From Bimuria novae-zelandiae CBS 107.79 (taxonomy: Eukaryota > Ascomycota > Dothideomycetes > Pleosporales > Didymosphaeriaceae): 64,000 nucleotides of DNA. The notes beneath the pieces are model-generated. The model did not search any database, was not told the DNA's origin, and saw only the letters and a list, made by a program, of their open reading frames with translations. The stretch spans positions 170,489 through 234,488 of the forward strand of contig ML976733.1 in assembly GCA_010015655.1 (NCBI GenBank), given 5' to 3'. Shown one piece after another: positions 1 to 12,821 of the stretch (the stretch's first letter is position 1; every line of letters begins with the position of its first letter). A program made the position numbers and the translations under genes.

Positions 1-1281
1 CTAGAGCGCGCAGGTATATTAACTTCTTTATAGGAGTAATAGTAACTTGGTTCTAATTTATTTATGGACGTCCTAGGATAATGTCCTCTTTAGCATTGTT
101 TGGCGTGAAATACGCAAATCCATTCTTAGTGTAGCTATTTATATTAAACGTAAACTTTATAACTTTGTTAACCTAGCTAACTTAATTATTTACCCCTATA
201 ATAGGCTTTTGTGGAATCGCTATGCGCTCAAGTTTGGCTCGTCTTATAAAGGAACAGGTTATAAGGGCGTAAGAGAGGTATCTAGAGTTAATTAGTGCTA
301 AGGTGTAATTAGTTTAATTAACTAGTATATGTACTGTGAGCGGGGGTGCTAGCATGTTTTTCTTTTTAAACTTATCCTATTCTATCCTTGTATTCTTGCT
401 TACTCGTGAAGGCTCCTGATCGCGACTTCGACTAGGAGCTACTCTTTTTCTAACTTATTATTATCTACTACTATCGCGTTATTATTATCTTTTACTTTTA
501 ATTTAGTTTTCGCTTTCGCGGCTTAAGTTAGCTATTACTTAAGATTCTAAGCAGCTTTTAGAGTGTAAGACTTAATTTAGTGGCCTTTCTTTTTATATTA
601 TAAATATAATCTATTATCGCGTTGTTAATTAATCTCCTTTTAAGGGACCTATTTCGCTTATTGCATCTGTGTTCTACTTAGTTCCTAGTTTATAAAATTA
701 GTAGAAATATTACTTAAGGTAGTATTCTATAGTAGTGCGTCTCTCTTCTTGCTGCTTAGCTTTAACCGCTATAGATTGTCTAATATAGTAGTAATGTGTA
801 ATTGTATCTCCTTAATTATAGTGCTCTTAGGAAAGATAGTGCCTGCGAGGGTAGTTTATAACTCGTGATTAAGAGCGTGTAGGAACATGCTCTTTAAGAT
901 AGTATAGTTAAATAGGCTAGCTATTAGAGCTTCCTTATTAAAGTCCTAAATAAAGTCGCGTACGTTGTGTGTTTTCTATTACATATTCTAAAGCTTGCTC
1001 CTTATAGTCTTAGCCATGTGCGCGTCCTTAAACGCTCTATTAAGATGCTAAAAGAACTAATTAAGCGTGCTAGTTATGGCGTAAATAGATACCTATAGGA
1101 AGATACGTGCTCTAGCATTGCCTGTTATACAACTAAAAGTGTAGTCGATCGCGAGTTAGTCTATATAGAACTATTAAGTCTTAGACCTTAGCTTTGCTTT
1201 AATCTAGTATTTCTATAGTAAATACTGGCTTCGAGTTCTATTAAATGCCTTAGGGTCCTTAAGTCCTTTTGGTTCGTACGC

Positions 1282-1360
1282 TGCCACAGGTGTCGCAGGT
1301 GTTGTAGGTGCTATAGGTGTCGCGGGTGTTGTACTAGCAGTAGTCGCAGTAGGTGCTAGG
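1282..1360. repeat. Short-period (about 9 bp) minisatellite
   Basis: Imperfect copies of a 9-bp unit related to GCAGGTGTC follow one another (CAGGTGTCG, CAGGTGTTG, TAGGTGCTA, TAGGTGTCG, CGGGTGTTG). On the minus strand this would encode a Thr-Pro-Ala-rich tract, so it may be a leftover of a coding repeat in the decayed element. Several copies differ by C/T or G/A, as RIP would produce. Confidence 0.6.
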
Positions 1361-1550
1361 ATATTAGTACTTTTAATTCTTGCTATTCGCGCTATAAGTT
1401 TACCTATCTACACTATTATTTACTGTATTATCGCTTTAATACTTAAGTTTAGTAGTGTTAGTATTATTTGCTAAGATTGTCCTTTATTATCTTATTAAGC
1501 GTTTAAAACTTTATAGTAAGTGCTAGTCTCTATCTTACTACGTTCGTCGT

Positions 1551-1725
1551 AGTGCTTAGGCAGGCGTTTAACTGTTAAAGGTCCCTGCACTGGCGTTGCT
1601 TGTTATTATAGTGCTTAGGCAGGCGTTTAACTGTTAAAGGTCCTTATACTAGCGTCGCTTATTATAGTGCTTGGGCAGGCGTTTAACTATTAAAAGTCCC
1701 TGCACTAGCGTTACTTATTATAGTA
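1551..1725. repeat. Three-copy tandem repeat, 56-59 bp period
   Basis: Copies begin with AGTGCTTAGGCAGGCGTTTA at 1551 and 1610 and with the variant AGTGCTTGGGCAGG at 1666. Differences between copies (for example CCCTGCACTGGCGTT against CCTTATACTAGCGTC) are mostly C/T and G/A transitions, consistent with RIP acting on a tandem duplication. A second short repeat, CTTACTGCTTRGAAGCAGGTC, follows at about 1730 and 1810. Confidence 0.8.
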
Positions 1726-2555
1726 GTGCTTACTGCTTAGAAGCAGGTCTTGCAAGTCGTTCTATTAAGGTAGCTAGGGATTAACTATATAGCTTAGTTT
1801 ATTACTACTTACTGCTTGGAAGCAGGTCTTGTAATTAGTCTATTAGTAGAGTACTAGGGGACGGCTACACTAGCTACTTAAGGGTAATTAAATATAAAAT
1901 ATAAGGGGCTGCGCAAAGGTTGCTAATACCTAGTAATAAGATTATATTTAATAAGGAGCAAACTATTTATAAGTAAGGCTAAACTTATATGTGCGCTGTT
2001 ATTGTTAAGAAGATTCAAGAGATTTCTAAGGCCCCACTTAGTCTAAAGGAGCACTGAGAGTTTCACCGAGGGTTTCACCAAGGAACAGTACAACAAGGCA
2101 TCTAGCCTATTACACTTACTAAGAGCTTTATAGTAGTTATTATATAGTTTAGCTTTATTATAAGTTATAAGCGTTAAGACGTAAGCGTAAAAATAATAAA
2201 AAATAAAGAATAGTTTACTACTATAATTATTAGTTAGTATAAAATAAGTATATTATAAAATATTATAAAAGTACTAGGCTTATAACTATAGCGCATAGTT
2301 ATAATAATTAAGAAGCTTAAAAATAAAGTTTATTAAGAAGAGGAAGCTCTATAATAACTAATTATTTATAAGTTTAGGGGATCGCGTGCTTGGCTGCTTG
2401 GCTGCTCGGCTCAACCCTAGCTAGCGCAGAAAGCTCTAGCAAGGTGCCTTTTGCAACAATAATCTTATAGTACTATACTAACCCCCTAGCTATAGCGTAC
2501 ATACCGTAATAAGCAGCAACAGTAACGTAACCGTAGTAGGGTCGAACCGTCCGTA

Positions 2556-3010
2556 TTACCTACTGTTGCAAGCGCTGGGTAGGGTGCTGGTTCCGTGGCA
2601 GAGCTGTAAATGAAGCAGAGGTTTCGTAACTAGCAGCAGACCACTAGACCGAATGATGAATGTATCGACTCCCAGGTCAGAAAGATATGTGCTCGTGGCG
2701 AAGGGGTCGACCTTGATCTTTGTAGCAGCATTTGCGAGATCGTAGACCTTGTCAAGCTCCTCAATCTGTTCCAAGAAGTCCGCCTCTCCGACGTTCAAGT
2801 CGCCCCGAAGCTGCTTCACGAGATCAACGAGTTTGGGTGAGAGCTTAAATCCTGTCGCAACATGGCATCCCATAAAACCACACGAGTTCGCTTGAGCTCC
2901 TCCGCGAACCCGTGCTGTTTAGTCCTCGCTGGCACGGATCCGTTGGGCTTCATGGCGAGGACAGCGGCGAAGAGTGATACTGGATGCATGTTCGTGGCGA
3001 TGATTAACAA
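2556..3010 (-). pseudogene. Unrecognised coding fragment, probably broken
   Basis: Two overlapping minus-strand open frames lie here. The longer (2556-2873, 105 residues) begins MGCHVATGFKLSPKLVDLVK and looks protein-like in composition (KLSPKLVDLVKQLRGDLN, then EADFLEQIEELDKVYDLANA). The upstream frame (2816-3010, MLIIATNMHPVSLFAAVLAM) is in another phase. They could be two exons or a frameshifted gene. The left part runs straight into the RIP block, so a truncated gene at the edge of a decayed transposon is plausible. I recognise no family. Confidence 0.3.
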
Positions 3011-3337
3011 GAGCTCGGTGGCAAGGGAAGAAAAATGCTTGAAAATGGGTACCGATCCCTCACCGCTGTGGCAACACGTTTGGACGGACTTGAAGGCATG
3101 TTGAGCGTGTTGAGAATGGTAGGACGAGAATTGAGTGTATAAAATAACTGGTTGTAAGAGAATATTGCCGACGGAAGGAAATACAGGCTCTGGCGAAAGT
3201 TAGAAATGTTCCATTCGTTGGCGCTGGGGAATGGGGAAGACAGACCGGCAAGCTCTAGAATAATCCACACGTTTATCTCGCCAGCAAACGTGCCAGCAGA
3301 TGGACTCGAGCTCAAGAGATACCCGCAAATATGCTAT

Positions 3338-3525
3338 GGGCAGGCAGGCAGGCATATGAGGACAACAAGCTGTATTGCTATCTGCAGAAAAGAGTGTGTG
3401 AAGTGAGGAGTCATTGTTGAGCAGAGAGAGATAGCGGGGGAGAGTTTGTTGGGTTAGTAGTCCGTGCACCTAAGTAGTACGTTCCATGTATACCACCTCT
3501 GACGTCAGTCACGTGGCTACATATA
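3338..3525. repeat. Dispersed repeat, copy A (partner at 58689-58877)
   Basis: About 185 bp here are repeated at 58689-58877 in the same orientation. Shared blocks include the GGCAGGCAGGCAGGCAT run, AAGCTGTATTGCTATCTGCA followed by GAAAAGAGTGTGTG, TTAGTAGTCCGTGCACCTA, and ACCTCTGACGTCAGTCACGT followed by GGCTACAT. The copies differ by point changes and small indels. Both keep a CRE-like TGACGTCA next to a CACGTG box. No terminal inverted repeats are visible, so its class (solo LTR, MITE or segmental copy) is open. Confidence 0.85.
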
Positions 3526-4931
3526 CCGAGTGTTCAAGTGGCGGGAGTGCGTATATCTTCTAACAGGGCGCGTAGAATGGCTGTGGAGAGTATGCAGAGA
3601 GCAGAGCGTCGCCCTTAAAAAGTATCTACCCTTCGTACTTTTCGATCTGCCCCGTTCAGACAATGATGGCATAGTTTCGACGCCCAAAAGCTCGACCTAG
3701 CGTAAGTAACCTTCCGGAAGCCAACGGTTGGCTAATTTTCTCGTGCTCTTCGGTTGGCTGTACTGTCTTATCGACGGGACTAAGTCACCCCTCCTTCAGG
3801 AACAGGATGTGCACATAAAATATCGACGAAGTCGAGACTGGTTTGTCGTAATGAACGCACTTCTGGGACTCGAGCATAATAGATTCCCATAGTGCGTAAA
3901 ACGACTGCTGAGAACTAGAGTAGATCCGCTTCGCAATTCTACCTCACAAACATATCCCACTCGCCCTTTATACGCTAATATATACATAAGAGCAGCAACT
4001 AATTCCAACACAGCAAGCCGAACCGGTAAACACAGCAAAGGGATGATGTGAGAATCCAAGTAAATATTAATTACATAGCAGCAGAATGGCAACCGGTGCC
4101 TAGGAGAGACCCTGGGAAAAACATCAGTGATAGCCACAGCTTCGCCGACTCTATACTCGAACCAAAGCGCAAATAAAAATCTTCACAGTGTTATCTTTAA
4201 GCTGTAAACAAGAGGAGAAATGTCTTTCTGAGCCTAAAAATGACCCAAAGGTATATCCGCCGAAATAGAAATTATAGAATGACCGTACCTTTGCACCATT
4301 CCCTGGGTCATCTAACACTTTACTCGCGCCATTTCTCCTGTAATTGCTTCCCAGACTTCCCCCAAACCCACCACCTCTACCCTTAACAAACACCCCTTCC
4401 AAAACAAACCCTCTCCCAAACCCTTTCACAGCCACCACCCCTTGCCATCCTCTTCAACACCTTCCAACGACCCCTCTCTAATCACAAAACCACGAGCTTC
4501 GTTAAACCTACAATATCTAGCGTTCTTTTCCTCTTCCATGTTACCCTAGGACGAGCCATAAACTAGGTGACTTACTACTTTATACCTGGGCGGTAGGACC
4601 GGAATATAGACATAGACGGGGGCGTAATAGCAGTTTTAATATTATAGCGAAGAGCTTTGCAAAATATTGTCCGAGACCGCTGACGCTTCTCCGTGGGGTT
4701 GTCGTCTGTGACCGTCAGGGCACAAGGCTAACCCAAAGCTGCGCAACCATCTACGTGCGCCTGTTACGAAAATGTGGAATATATAATTCAATCAAGACGA
4801 ATCATCTAGGGCCGTCTCATCAGCGCAGCGCTCATGCTCGCATCCCACTCAACAAACGCAGCGTGACCCATGTACACGTACAAGTCCGCACCCAAACCCC
4901 CCTCTCAATACCTCCCCTAACCACTCCATGC
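3526..4931. other. Intergenic, no gene supported
   Basis: Open frames on both strands are short and biased by composition (C- and A-rich around 4340-4480 and 4830-4990). The right end is the 3' flank of the LAA1-like gene. I see no conserved domain, RNA gene or clear repeat. Confidence 0.5.
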
Positions 4932-7900
4932 CTACCCAAAGTTCATCTTCAACGCAATACTCGGCTCTCCCCTTTCCTCCTCCACCTCTCTCCGTCCCCC
5001 CTGCCCACTCCTCAGCACCCCCTGTAAAAACTCCCTCTCCTCCGTTCCTAGCGCTTGCACAACCTCTCTAAACGCAGCCTGATCCATACTCGCAAGTTCC
5101 AACAGCCTCCCCGCCGTCTCAGGTGCAGCTTTCTTCTCCCACCCCACGCGCGCCAGCAGGGCAGGCACCACAATCTTACTCGCGAGCAGTCTTTGGGCAG
5201 GTGTCTGCAGGGTACCGATGAAAGCGACCAGCGTAGCCGCAAGGGTAGATCGCGACTCGTCGAGGCCCTCGACGTCACTCGGGGTAGTCAGGAAAGCCAG
5301 GAGCGGTGGGAGAGCCTGGCAGGCGATGGTGGTCTCAAGGGAGGATTTCTTGGCCAAGAGGAGCAGCGAGCGGCAGCAGCCGGCGGCGACTTTGCTCGTC
5401 ATCCGGTTGCCGAGGCAGTCGAAGAGCTCTTCGACGAAGCGCTGGACGAGCGGGTCGTCGCTGGAGAAAACGGCGCTCGCGGAGCTGAGTAGGATGGTTG
5501 TGGTGAGGATCGTGTTTTTCTCGCAGGCGACGCTGGCGTCAAACTCCCTGCCTTGAGCTCGCTTGAGGGTCCGGAGGAAGCGGACGAGCGTGGCGCGGAG
5601 CTGGTTGCTTGTGTCGCTGCCGGGCTCGGCGGTTTGGGAAATCGAGGTGACGAAGCGCTTGAAAATGGGGAGAGATTGAGGGATAACAGCGGTTTGGCAG
5701 GATGGTGAAGCGAGGATGGTGGCGAAGATGTGCAAGATGCAGGCGTGGAGATCGGTTTTGATGATTGAGGGGAAAACGTGAGCTGCGTCGACGAGGGCAG
5801 AGAGCGCCGTGGTTAGGAGGGCAACAGCTTCTTCGTTGAGATCGTGGCGGACTGTTAGTCAGTCAGACTAATGAACAATCGAGCATGGGTGGAACAGGCA
5901 GACGTACCAGAGGACTTGCTTTCGTCAAGGCTGGGGACGAGACCGGTGAGAACGAGTACCATGATGCGAGTGAGTTCAAAGAGCTGCTCGATATCGTCGG
6001 ATAGGTGCTCATCACCATCAGGAGTACTGTTGATCAATTAGCATATTGCATAACGAGGACGTGTAGAGCACGTACGCATGAGTTCTCTTTGCAGAAGGGT
6101 GGCCTAGACAGAGATTCCTCGCTATTTCCACAATGACCGTCTGAACCTGCAACCCTTCCGTCAAGACCAGGCGGTCAAGCATGTCCATCGTTTCCGAGAA
6201 CACCACTTCCTGGTAGATTGCGTGACCAGATACAGATGGCCGTAATATCTTCTTCAATGCTTGTAAGATCTCAAGGATCTGCTCCTTGGAGGCTTGCAAG
6301 TCACCGGGGCGCCCCGCTAACGCTTCAAATGCTAAACCAAAGAGCACGAAGAAGAAAGCTACGGGTTCGTCGCGGTAGTTGATGTGGTCGGGATTCCTGC
6401 TGGGAATTGATGCCTCTTCGGTAAATTCCGTTTTCCCGTCCAGCGCATCAAACACAAACTCGCTGTCTTCGTCGATCAGGCTTGCGATAGCGTCCACGAG
6501 GTTCAGCCATGATTCTTGGTAGAACTACTGGAGGTGAGACAGGATGTTTGATTGGGGAATGGTACTCATACCTTGAGCAGCGTTTCTCTGTTCAGCGCGG
6601 CGTAGATTGTGTCCAAACTGCCAGACATGGACGCTGACCCCATTGAAGAAATGTCAGGCTCGAACCTCAGGCGGGCGTACTCTCGGAGTGAAGCGAGCCA
6701 AAGAGGGGTAAGACGAGCGATGTGAGGTCGGAGGACATCGACGAGGTACTTTTGCTCTGCGCTGGCAATTTGTAGCTCCGCCCATGCTGAGAATACCGAC
6801 ATCTTGACCATGACTGCCGCATTCGAACTGAGACCTTTGAGGTCACCAATAGCGGCAGCTTCCGACTCGCCTAAAAAGAGTCAGAAAACCTGCCAGACAC
6901 TCACGGTGTACTTGGACTCACTGGAGAAATTTTCGAGTGCAGCGACGAGAAGCTTCAGGATACGTCCCATGCGATCAACATCCGTCACGATTCCAGTGGC
7001 AATGAATGTTGCGCACACGTTGACAGCTTCCGCTGCTAGCTCGGGCGAGGAGTCTGCAGCGAAAGCGGGCGTCAGAGCAGATCCGATTTGTGCCTGATAT
7101 TGCTCAAGCAATGTAACTTCCGGAAAGTCTGGATCTGGCGTTTTGCCAAACAGCTATAGAATCCCTGTCAGCAAAGCTTCCACAGCTGCAGGAGCCAACA
7201 TACCTTCAGGACCTGGTCAATGATCTTCAAACCGCGTATCCTGAGCTGCACGACACCCGCCGTAGACGCCGAGAATGCGATGCGCACAACATCCGCTACC
7301 CGCTTCTGCAACGCCAACACACAAGGTGCCTCTTCGCGGAACGCCGCCTCTTTGCTCACCATCGCCACCAGCTCACTCAAGCAGTCCATACCAAATGTGC
7401 GCACCTGCCATTTCAAAAGCTCTTGACTGGTCTGCGCAGCAGTATTATCTTCACCCGGCGCATTAGCGGCCGCAGCAAACCCAGCGACTTCATCATCCTG
7501 CAGGTCCGTCTGCCCACCTTTCGGCTTCGTGTCCACTTTTTCTTCAACTTCGGCTACCTTCTTGGTCTTGGTGAGCACAGAGTGACATCGCTGGACCCAC
7601 GTAGCTGTATCCGTGAGTCCGGTCTGATGCAGCCAGTTCCGGATGATGTTCCGTACGACTTCGTGTTCGGGTTGCCGGTCAAGAACATGCCACAGCTGGT
7701 CTTCAAGTCCTGGATCGCCAGACCGTATGACCTCCTCGGTGTCCCTTCGCATGAGATTATGTAATCCGTCGATGGCCATATCACGTATCTGTGTCGCGTT
7801 GCTCTCAATCGCCTGTTGCAGTTGTTTGACATATACAGCAAAGTTCATATGACCAGGTGCATAAAGCGAGAGATGCTCTTGACACTTAAGGCTTTCAATA

Positions 7901-10900
7901 GTGATGAGCACATCTGATTCGGCTTTGAAAAGACCGATGAGCGTCATAACCATATCCCGCGCTTTGGCCATGTCTTGAAGGTCGGGACCGAGAACGTTGA
8001 TTGTGCTGTCGATACAGCGGGCAATGACAGCTGGAGTCGGCAGATCCAATTCCATGTTCGACGACGCCAAAACTGCCGATTCGGCGTTATGCGTGTCAGC
8101 GCCGTACAATTGCGCCAGCATGCCGAGCGTGCTGGTAACATAACTGGAGAAAGTGAGTCCTGCGGAGTCGGCGACCTTGGACAAGCTATCCAGAGCCCAG
8201 AAATGTACAACAGGGTGTTGATCGTTGCCAAGCGACATGAGGATGCCAAGTATGTTCTTCAAGTGGTACCCAGCAGCCATGCCTCCAAGCTGCGAGTGTA
8301 TGCAGCCCAGTGCGACCGCATACCCCGACCGCGCGTTCGGTTCGCGATTGGCTACAATCTGATCTACCAGGTAGCTTACTTCGGTCGTCGTGAGAGAATT
8401 ACCGGAACTGTTGCACAAGCGGCCCAGAGCTTCTCCAGCAACTTTGCGCACATAGGGATCGGGTAGAACGATGAATAACTATAGACGTCAGTATCGTATC
8501 GAAAATGGAAGCATCTTACTTACATGCAAAAGCTCCTGAATGACCTTCTCAACAGCCGATCCCTTGAGATCGCCAGCAGCGGAACGTGTCTCCTTCACGG
8601 CAACCTTTAACGCGCCAAGGAGAGCATATGCGATGTTCACCATCATTGCCGACTTTCGATGTACGTCTCTCTGCAGATTGCCAGCCGACAGAAACGATGT
8701 GATCTGTTCGAGGATACTCTCTTGGATCTTAGGTGTTTGCAAAGGTAGGCATATAGCAAAGAGCTGGAGGGCCGAATTGACAACCTCAGTGGCGGGCGGA
8801 TTAGGTAAATTGAAAGGGTCGTTGGATTTCCGAACGTATAGTGATATCGAGTCGTGTTCGCGAGCGCTGCATATCGGTGAAAGAAGCTATAAAGAAGAAG
8901 TCAGAGAAAGATCGAGATGATTGATGACACCACACATACCGTGCGATCAATGATTGCTTCCGGACCATGCCTCGTCACCCAGTGGTGCTTATCCTCGGCA
9001 TCATGCTCGCCAGGTAACGGTTCGATATCGTACCCCTGGACCAGCCCTGTCACACCGAAGCCGTAGTTGTCCGCGACTTCCCATATGCTCTCAAAGTTGC
9101 CCGCTGAGCTGGCGATAGCAATGCCCAGCGAGCTTGGCGTGTAATTGTCTGGGTCGGCAAAAGCTGCGACTGCGAAGGGAAGCAGGTTGGTCTGGAGTAG
9201 TACCTCGCTACTTCCTGCAGGACTCAAATCGACCAATTTCGTATAACACTGGAGAACTCTTCTTCGCACCATCAGATCAAAGTCGTGCAGTTGGAGCACC
9301 GGTGAGAGTCGTTCGGAGACATTGTCGGTGGTCTTCTTACTCGGCAATGTGTTCAAGAACATGGTAGTGTTCTGCAACATCGCCGCTAGCCTTTTTGTAA
9401 CATCCAGAGTCAATAACCTACTATTAAACTCCAGGAACGTAAGTACTGAACCCAGTGCGCACTCGCGTATATGCGCCAGAAAGCTGAGCTCCAGCACGTT
9501 CCGTTGCACCATGTTGTCTTTATTAAGCGGTTTTGGCAGCGCATTCTTCCAAAGGAGTAGGAGCTGCGATAGATGGATTTTGACGAAGTTAGGGCCCAAG
9601 GTCATTAAACCGCCGATCAATATCCAGGCAACCTGGATTTGAGTAGACGATATTCGCAAGTCAGAGTTGCTGCTAGATTTCAACAGTGATGTCGCTTGCG
9701 ATAACACTCTGGAATTGACGTCCACGGAGCCATGGAGCGGTTGCGACGTAGATGTGCTTAGCACTGCCGACAGTCCATTTGCAAGTCCAACACACCTTCT
9801 AGGCGATTGTCGTGGACCGCCCAGAAGCCCAAGTTCGCGGTTGACACTGTTCATACATATCGTAACGGACGGTAAGAGCTGCAACGGACATGCTAAGACG
9901 AACGATCGCAAGCATGACGATGCGTATACCTGCACTGAGTAGCTAGGATGCTGGAGGACCTGAAGTAGCGCATCTCGACACGAATCGGCGATGACGTTGG
10001 TCGCAGACCCAAGACTGTCGAACAACGAGGACAACGTGCTGAGCGCTCCGATCAACGTCTGTTTTGAAGGCTCAGGTCGTTCCTTTAACGCCTGCGGGTA
10101 GTCTTTGAGGATTTCATTGACGAGAAAGCGCGCCGCGTTCAACTGCCCCGACTCTCCTAGCATTTCGCGGCCTACGACAGTCTCCAGAACGACGGCGATG
10201 TATCTTCGACTGCTAAGCGTTCGGTATCGATTCTGGACAATTGTCGGGTTGCTAAGGATATCGAGGAAAAAGTGGCGCGCGATGTCCGCATACTTGGTCT
10301 CGACCACATGTTCGCCCAATCCCTGCAGAACTTTCAAGTAGCAATGCGCGATGCCAGCCCTTGCCCGACTGCTGGTCGCAGGTCGACAATATTGAATAGA
10401 CAGTTGCTTGAGCAAGGTTGGCACCGTAAACGATATTCTAGCAGCAGACTTCTTCGGAGCTGGAGAATCGGGCTGCTCAATGATGTCTTCATCGCCATCC
10501 ATATCAGTCGGCTTCCGGCTCTTCCTCTTGTTGGTCTTTGAACGCGCCAGGGGTATCTCGGCTGGTGCAGTTTCCGAGTAGTTTTTCACCAGTGACGCAC
10601 TTATGCATGAAGCCGCCGCATGTCTCACGGACGCCGACGCGCTATCGATCGTCTTCCAGATCGCAGTCTGCAGCTTATCAAAGTCGGTAGAATTGTCAAA
10701 GAACGGCGTATGTCGAATCAGCTGTTCCAGAAGATAGCAAGCGCTCGTCTGTACCAGCGCAGACTTGTCGCTGGTCGACAGCGCCCGGCCCTGCTTGCAG
10801 GCGTCTCTTGCGACGGTCTCTTCGACCGAGCGCCCCACCCCCTTGAACACTTTCCCTGCTGCCCTCAACACTGTCGCCCGCAGTCCCGTGTGGTTTTGGG

Positions 10901-11384
10901 CAAACTTCACGAGGCGCAGCAGCGACGTGGCTGCCAGAGGATGCAGTCCAATCGCACTGTCCCCTGCTGCCTCGAACACGGCGCCCAGACAATGGGCTGC
11001 CGCATGCTTTGCCCTGACGTCCTTGTCCGCCTTCCCCGTGCCATTGAGTATGCCGATGAGCTCGTTGATCGACTCAAAAAGTAGCTTCCTGTCTCCTTTG
11101 CTGAAAATGCCATGGAACGCTCTCCCAAGATTCTCCCGTATTACTCGAGTGGGGGGCGGCGAAGCGAGATTGATGATCTGGAACAGCTCTTTCTTGATGT
11201 ATATCTGATGCGCAGATGCGCCGTCGGCATCGAGCGAGGCGACATGGCGCGCGAGATCGGACGAAAAGGTCAGGAGGTAGAGCTCCTGCTGCTCCGAGGG
11301 GAGCGCGTGCAGCTTCTTGATGTCGAGCTCGGGGTTGGAGGTGGCACCATTGGCAGGCACAGGCTCGGGATCTTGAGTCGCCAT
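4932..11384 (-). CDS. LAA1: HEAT-repeat AP-1 accessory protein, LAA1/HEATR5 family
   Basis: Eight exons (11384-8940, 8886-8524, 8478-7204, 7153-6922, 6870-6572, 6524-6076, 6026-5908, 5851-4932) total 6102 nt and give 2033 residues, matching the roughly 2000-residue LAA1/HEATR5 family. The N-terminus carries the family's helical signature (LHALPSEQQELYLLTFSSDL, later RENLGRAFHGIFSKGDRKLL and VRAKHAAAHCLGAVFEAAGD). The rest is alpha-solenoid HEAT-type repeat. A basic low-complexity linker (KTNKRKSRK) sits near residue 290. Introns are 45-56 bp with GT-AG ends. In yeast, Laa1 works with the AP-1 clathrin adaptor at the trans-Golgi and endosome; the same role is inferred here. The gene is divergent from the YebC-like gene, with a shared 0.2 kb promoter region. 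Confidence 0.93.
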
Positions 11385-11595
11385 AGCGGTGGGAGGGCCC
11401 TGGGGCTGTCAGTAGGGCGTTCAAGGAGAGGCGACGTATGCGACGGGCATAGCGTGCTGAACGTGTCAAGCTTCGCGGGGGTTGCGGTGTGGGCACCGTG
11501 TGCGGAGTTGTCCAGCACCTCCGCTCTGATCTTGGCAGTACGAACCATCAATCTGAATTTCTTCTATCGCCTGCGCATAGCATCGCATACACTCA

Positions 11596-12567
11596 TTGAC
11601 GCCCATGTCCGCTCCTTTCAGACGGCTATTCAGCCCTTCTTTATCATTAGACGCTTTTGCGCAATGCGCCTGTCGTCGCGCACCCAGAGCCGCTCCTTTT
11701 GAGCAGGCGCGATGCTTCAGCAGTTCGCCAGCAACATTTTCCGGTCATTCGTATGATATTCAACCCCCCTTGATACAATTATCGCTAATTTTGTTCAGAA
11801 AATGGGCGACCATCAAACACGACAAAGCCAAAAACGACGCCGGAAAATCCAAACAACGCGCCCTCCTCACCAACGACATCACCCACGCCGTCAAGCTCAA
11901 CGGGCCCGACCCAAACATGAACCCGCGCCTCGCCCTCGCTCTGACCACCGCAAAGAAGGCCCAGATCCCAAAAGCCACCATCGAAGCCGCCATAGCGCGC
12001 GGCCAGGGCCTCTCTACATCCGGCGCCGCGCTCGAAAACGTAGTCCTCGAGACAATGCTGCCCGGCTCCGTCGCCGCCGTCATCGAATGCCAGACGGACA
12101 ACAAGCTCCGCACGCTGGCGGACCTGCGGCTGATGATTAAAGAGACGGGCGGCACAGTGAGCACAGTGGGGTACATGTTTGAGAAGAAGGGGCGGATAAT
12201 CTTGCAGAAAAAGGACGGCGTCGGCGCGGACGAGGTGCTCGAGCCCGCCATTGAAGCTGGCGCCGAAGATGTACAAGATCTAGACGACGGCCGGGTGGTC
12301 CTGTACACCGATCCGAGCGACACCAAGACGATTGGCGAGACGGTCGCGAAGGCCATGGGGATGGAGATCGCGGAGTCGGAGATAATATACGATCCGAACG
12401 AGGACACGATGGTGCCGTTGGACGATGCGGAGGTGGCCGCCAAGCTCGGCGAGTTCGTCGATGAGGTGCAGGAGGAGAGCGGGATCCAGGGCGTGTATTT
12501 GAACTGGGCGAAAGGCTCGATATCGGATGAGCTGTGGGACGAGCTGGCGAGCAAGACGGCCATATAA
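11596..12567 (+). CDS. Mitochondrial YebC/TACO1-family translational regulator
   Basis: The open frame shows the YebC/PmpR fold: KWATIKHDKAKNDAGKSKQR, NPRLALALTTAKKAQIPK, then AALENVVLETMLPGSVAAVI and a C-terminal LDDAEVAAKLGEFVDEVQEE. The N-terminus is Arg/Ser-rich and fits a mitochondrial targeting peptide. A 48-bp GT-AG intron (11751-11798) has no stop and keeps frame; removing it restores the conserved GHSKW at the start of the domain and gives 307 residues. A second in-frame ATG lies at 11605. Bacterial YebC relatives relieve ribosome stalling at polyproline, and human TACO1 supports COX1 translation; the fungal role is inferred from family. Confidence 0.92.
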   Translation: MTPMSAPFRRLFSPSLSLDAFAQCACRRAPRAAPFEQARCFSSSPATFSGHSYDIQPPLIQLSLILFRKWATIKHDKAKNDAGKSKQRALLTNDITHAVKLNGPDPNMNPRLALALTTAKKAQIPKATIEAAIARGQGLSTSGAALENVVLETMLPGSVAAVIECQTDNKLRTLADLRLMIKETGGTVSTVGYMFEKKGRIILQKKDGVGADEVLEPAIEAGAEDVQDLDDGRVVLYTDPSDTKTIGETVAKAMGMEIAESEIIYDPNEDTMVPLDDAEVAAKLGEFVDEVQEESGIQGVYLNWAKGSISDELWDELASKTAI

Positions 12568-12821
12568 CGTCTCCCTTCTGTATGTGTATATAGCTGTACA
12601 CATACTATACAATATCGTAATATACTGTACAAACCCCATTCGAGCAGCGCATATTTTTCCGCCCAAACGCCTATGCCTTCAGCATGCGACCAGTGGTGAG
12701 ATCTCCCAGCAGTTCAATTATTGCCCTTGTCCTTCTCTGAGCGCCTCCGCTCGTGCCTTCACCACGCGCCCAATTCTAACATCCTCCCTTTCCCCAGCTC
12801 CTCCACCCCCTACTTCCTACT

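Larger units (their letters stand above)
1..2555. repeat. RIP-degraded AT-rich repeat block
   Basis: The stretch is very AT-rich, dominated by TA dinucleotides with scattered GCG/CGC remnants, and has no long open frame on either strand. This is the usual look of a transposon destroyed by repeat-induced point mutation (C to T on both strands). Internal tandem repeats (about 1282-1360 and 1551-1725) show it was once repetitive. I could not identify the original element: no terminal repeats or recognisable transposase/reverse transcriptase blocks are readable. The window starts inside it, so the left boundary is unknown. Confidence 0.75.
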
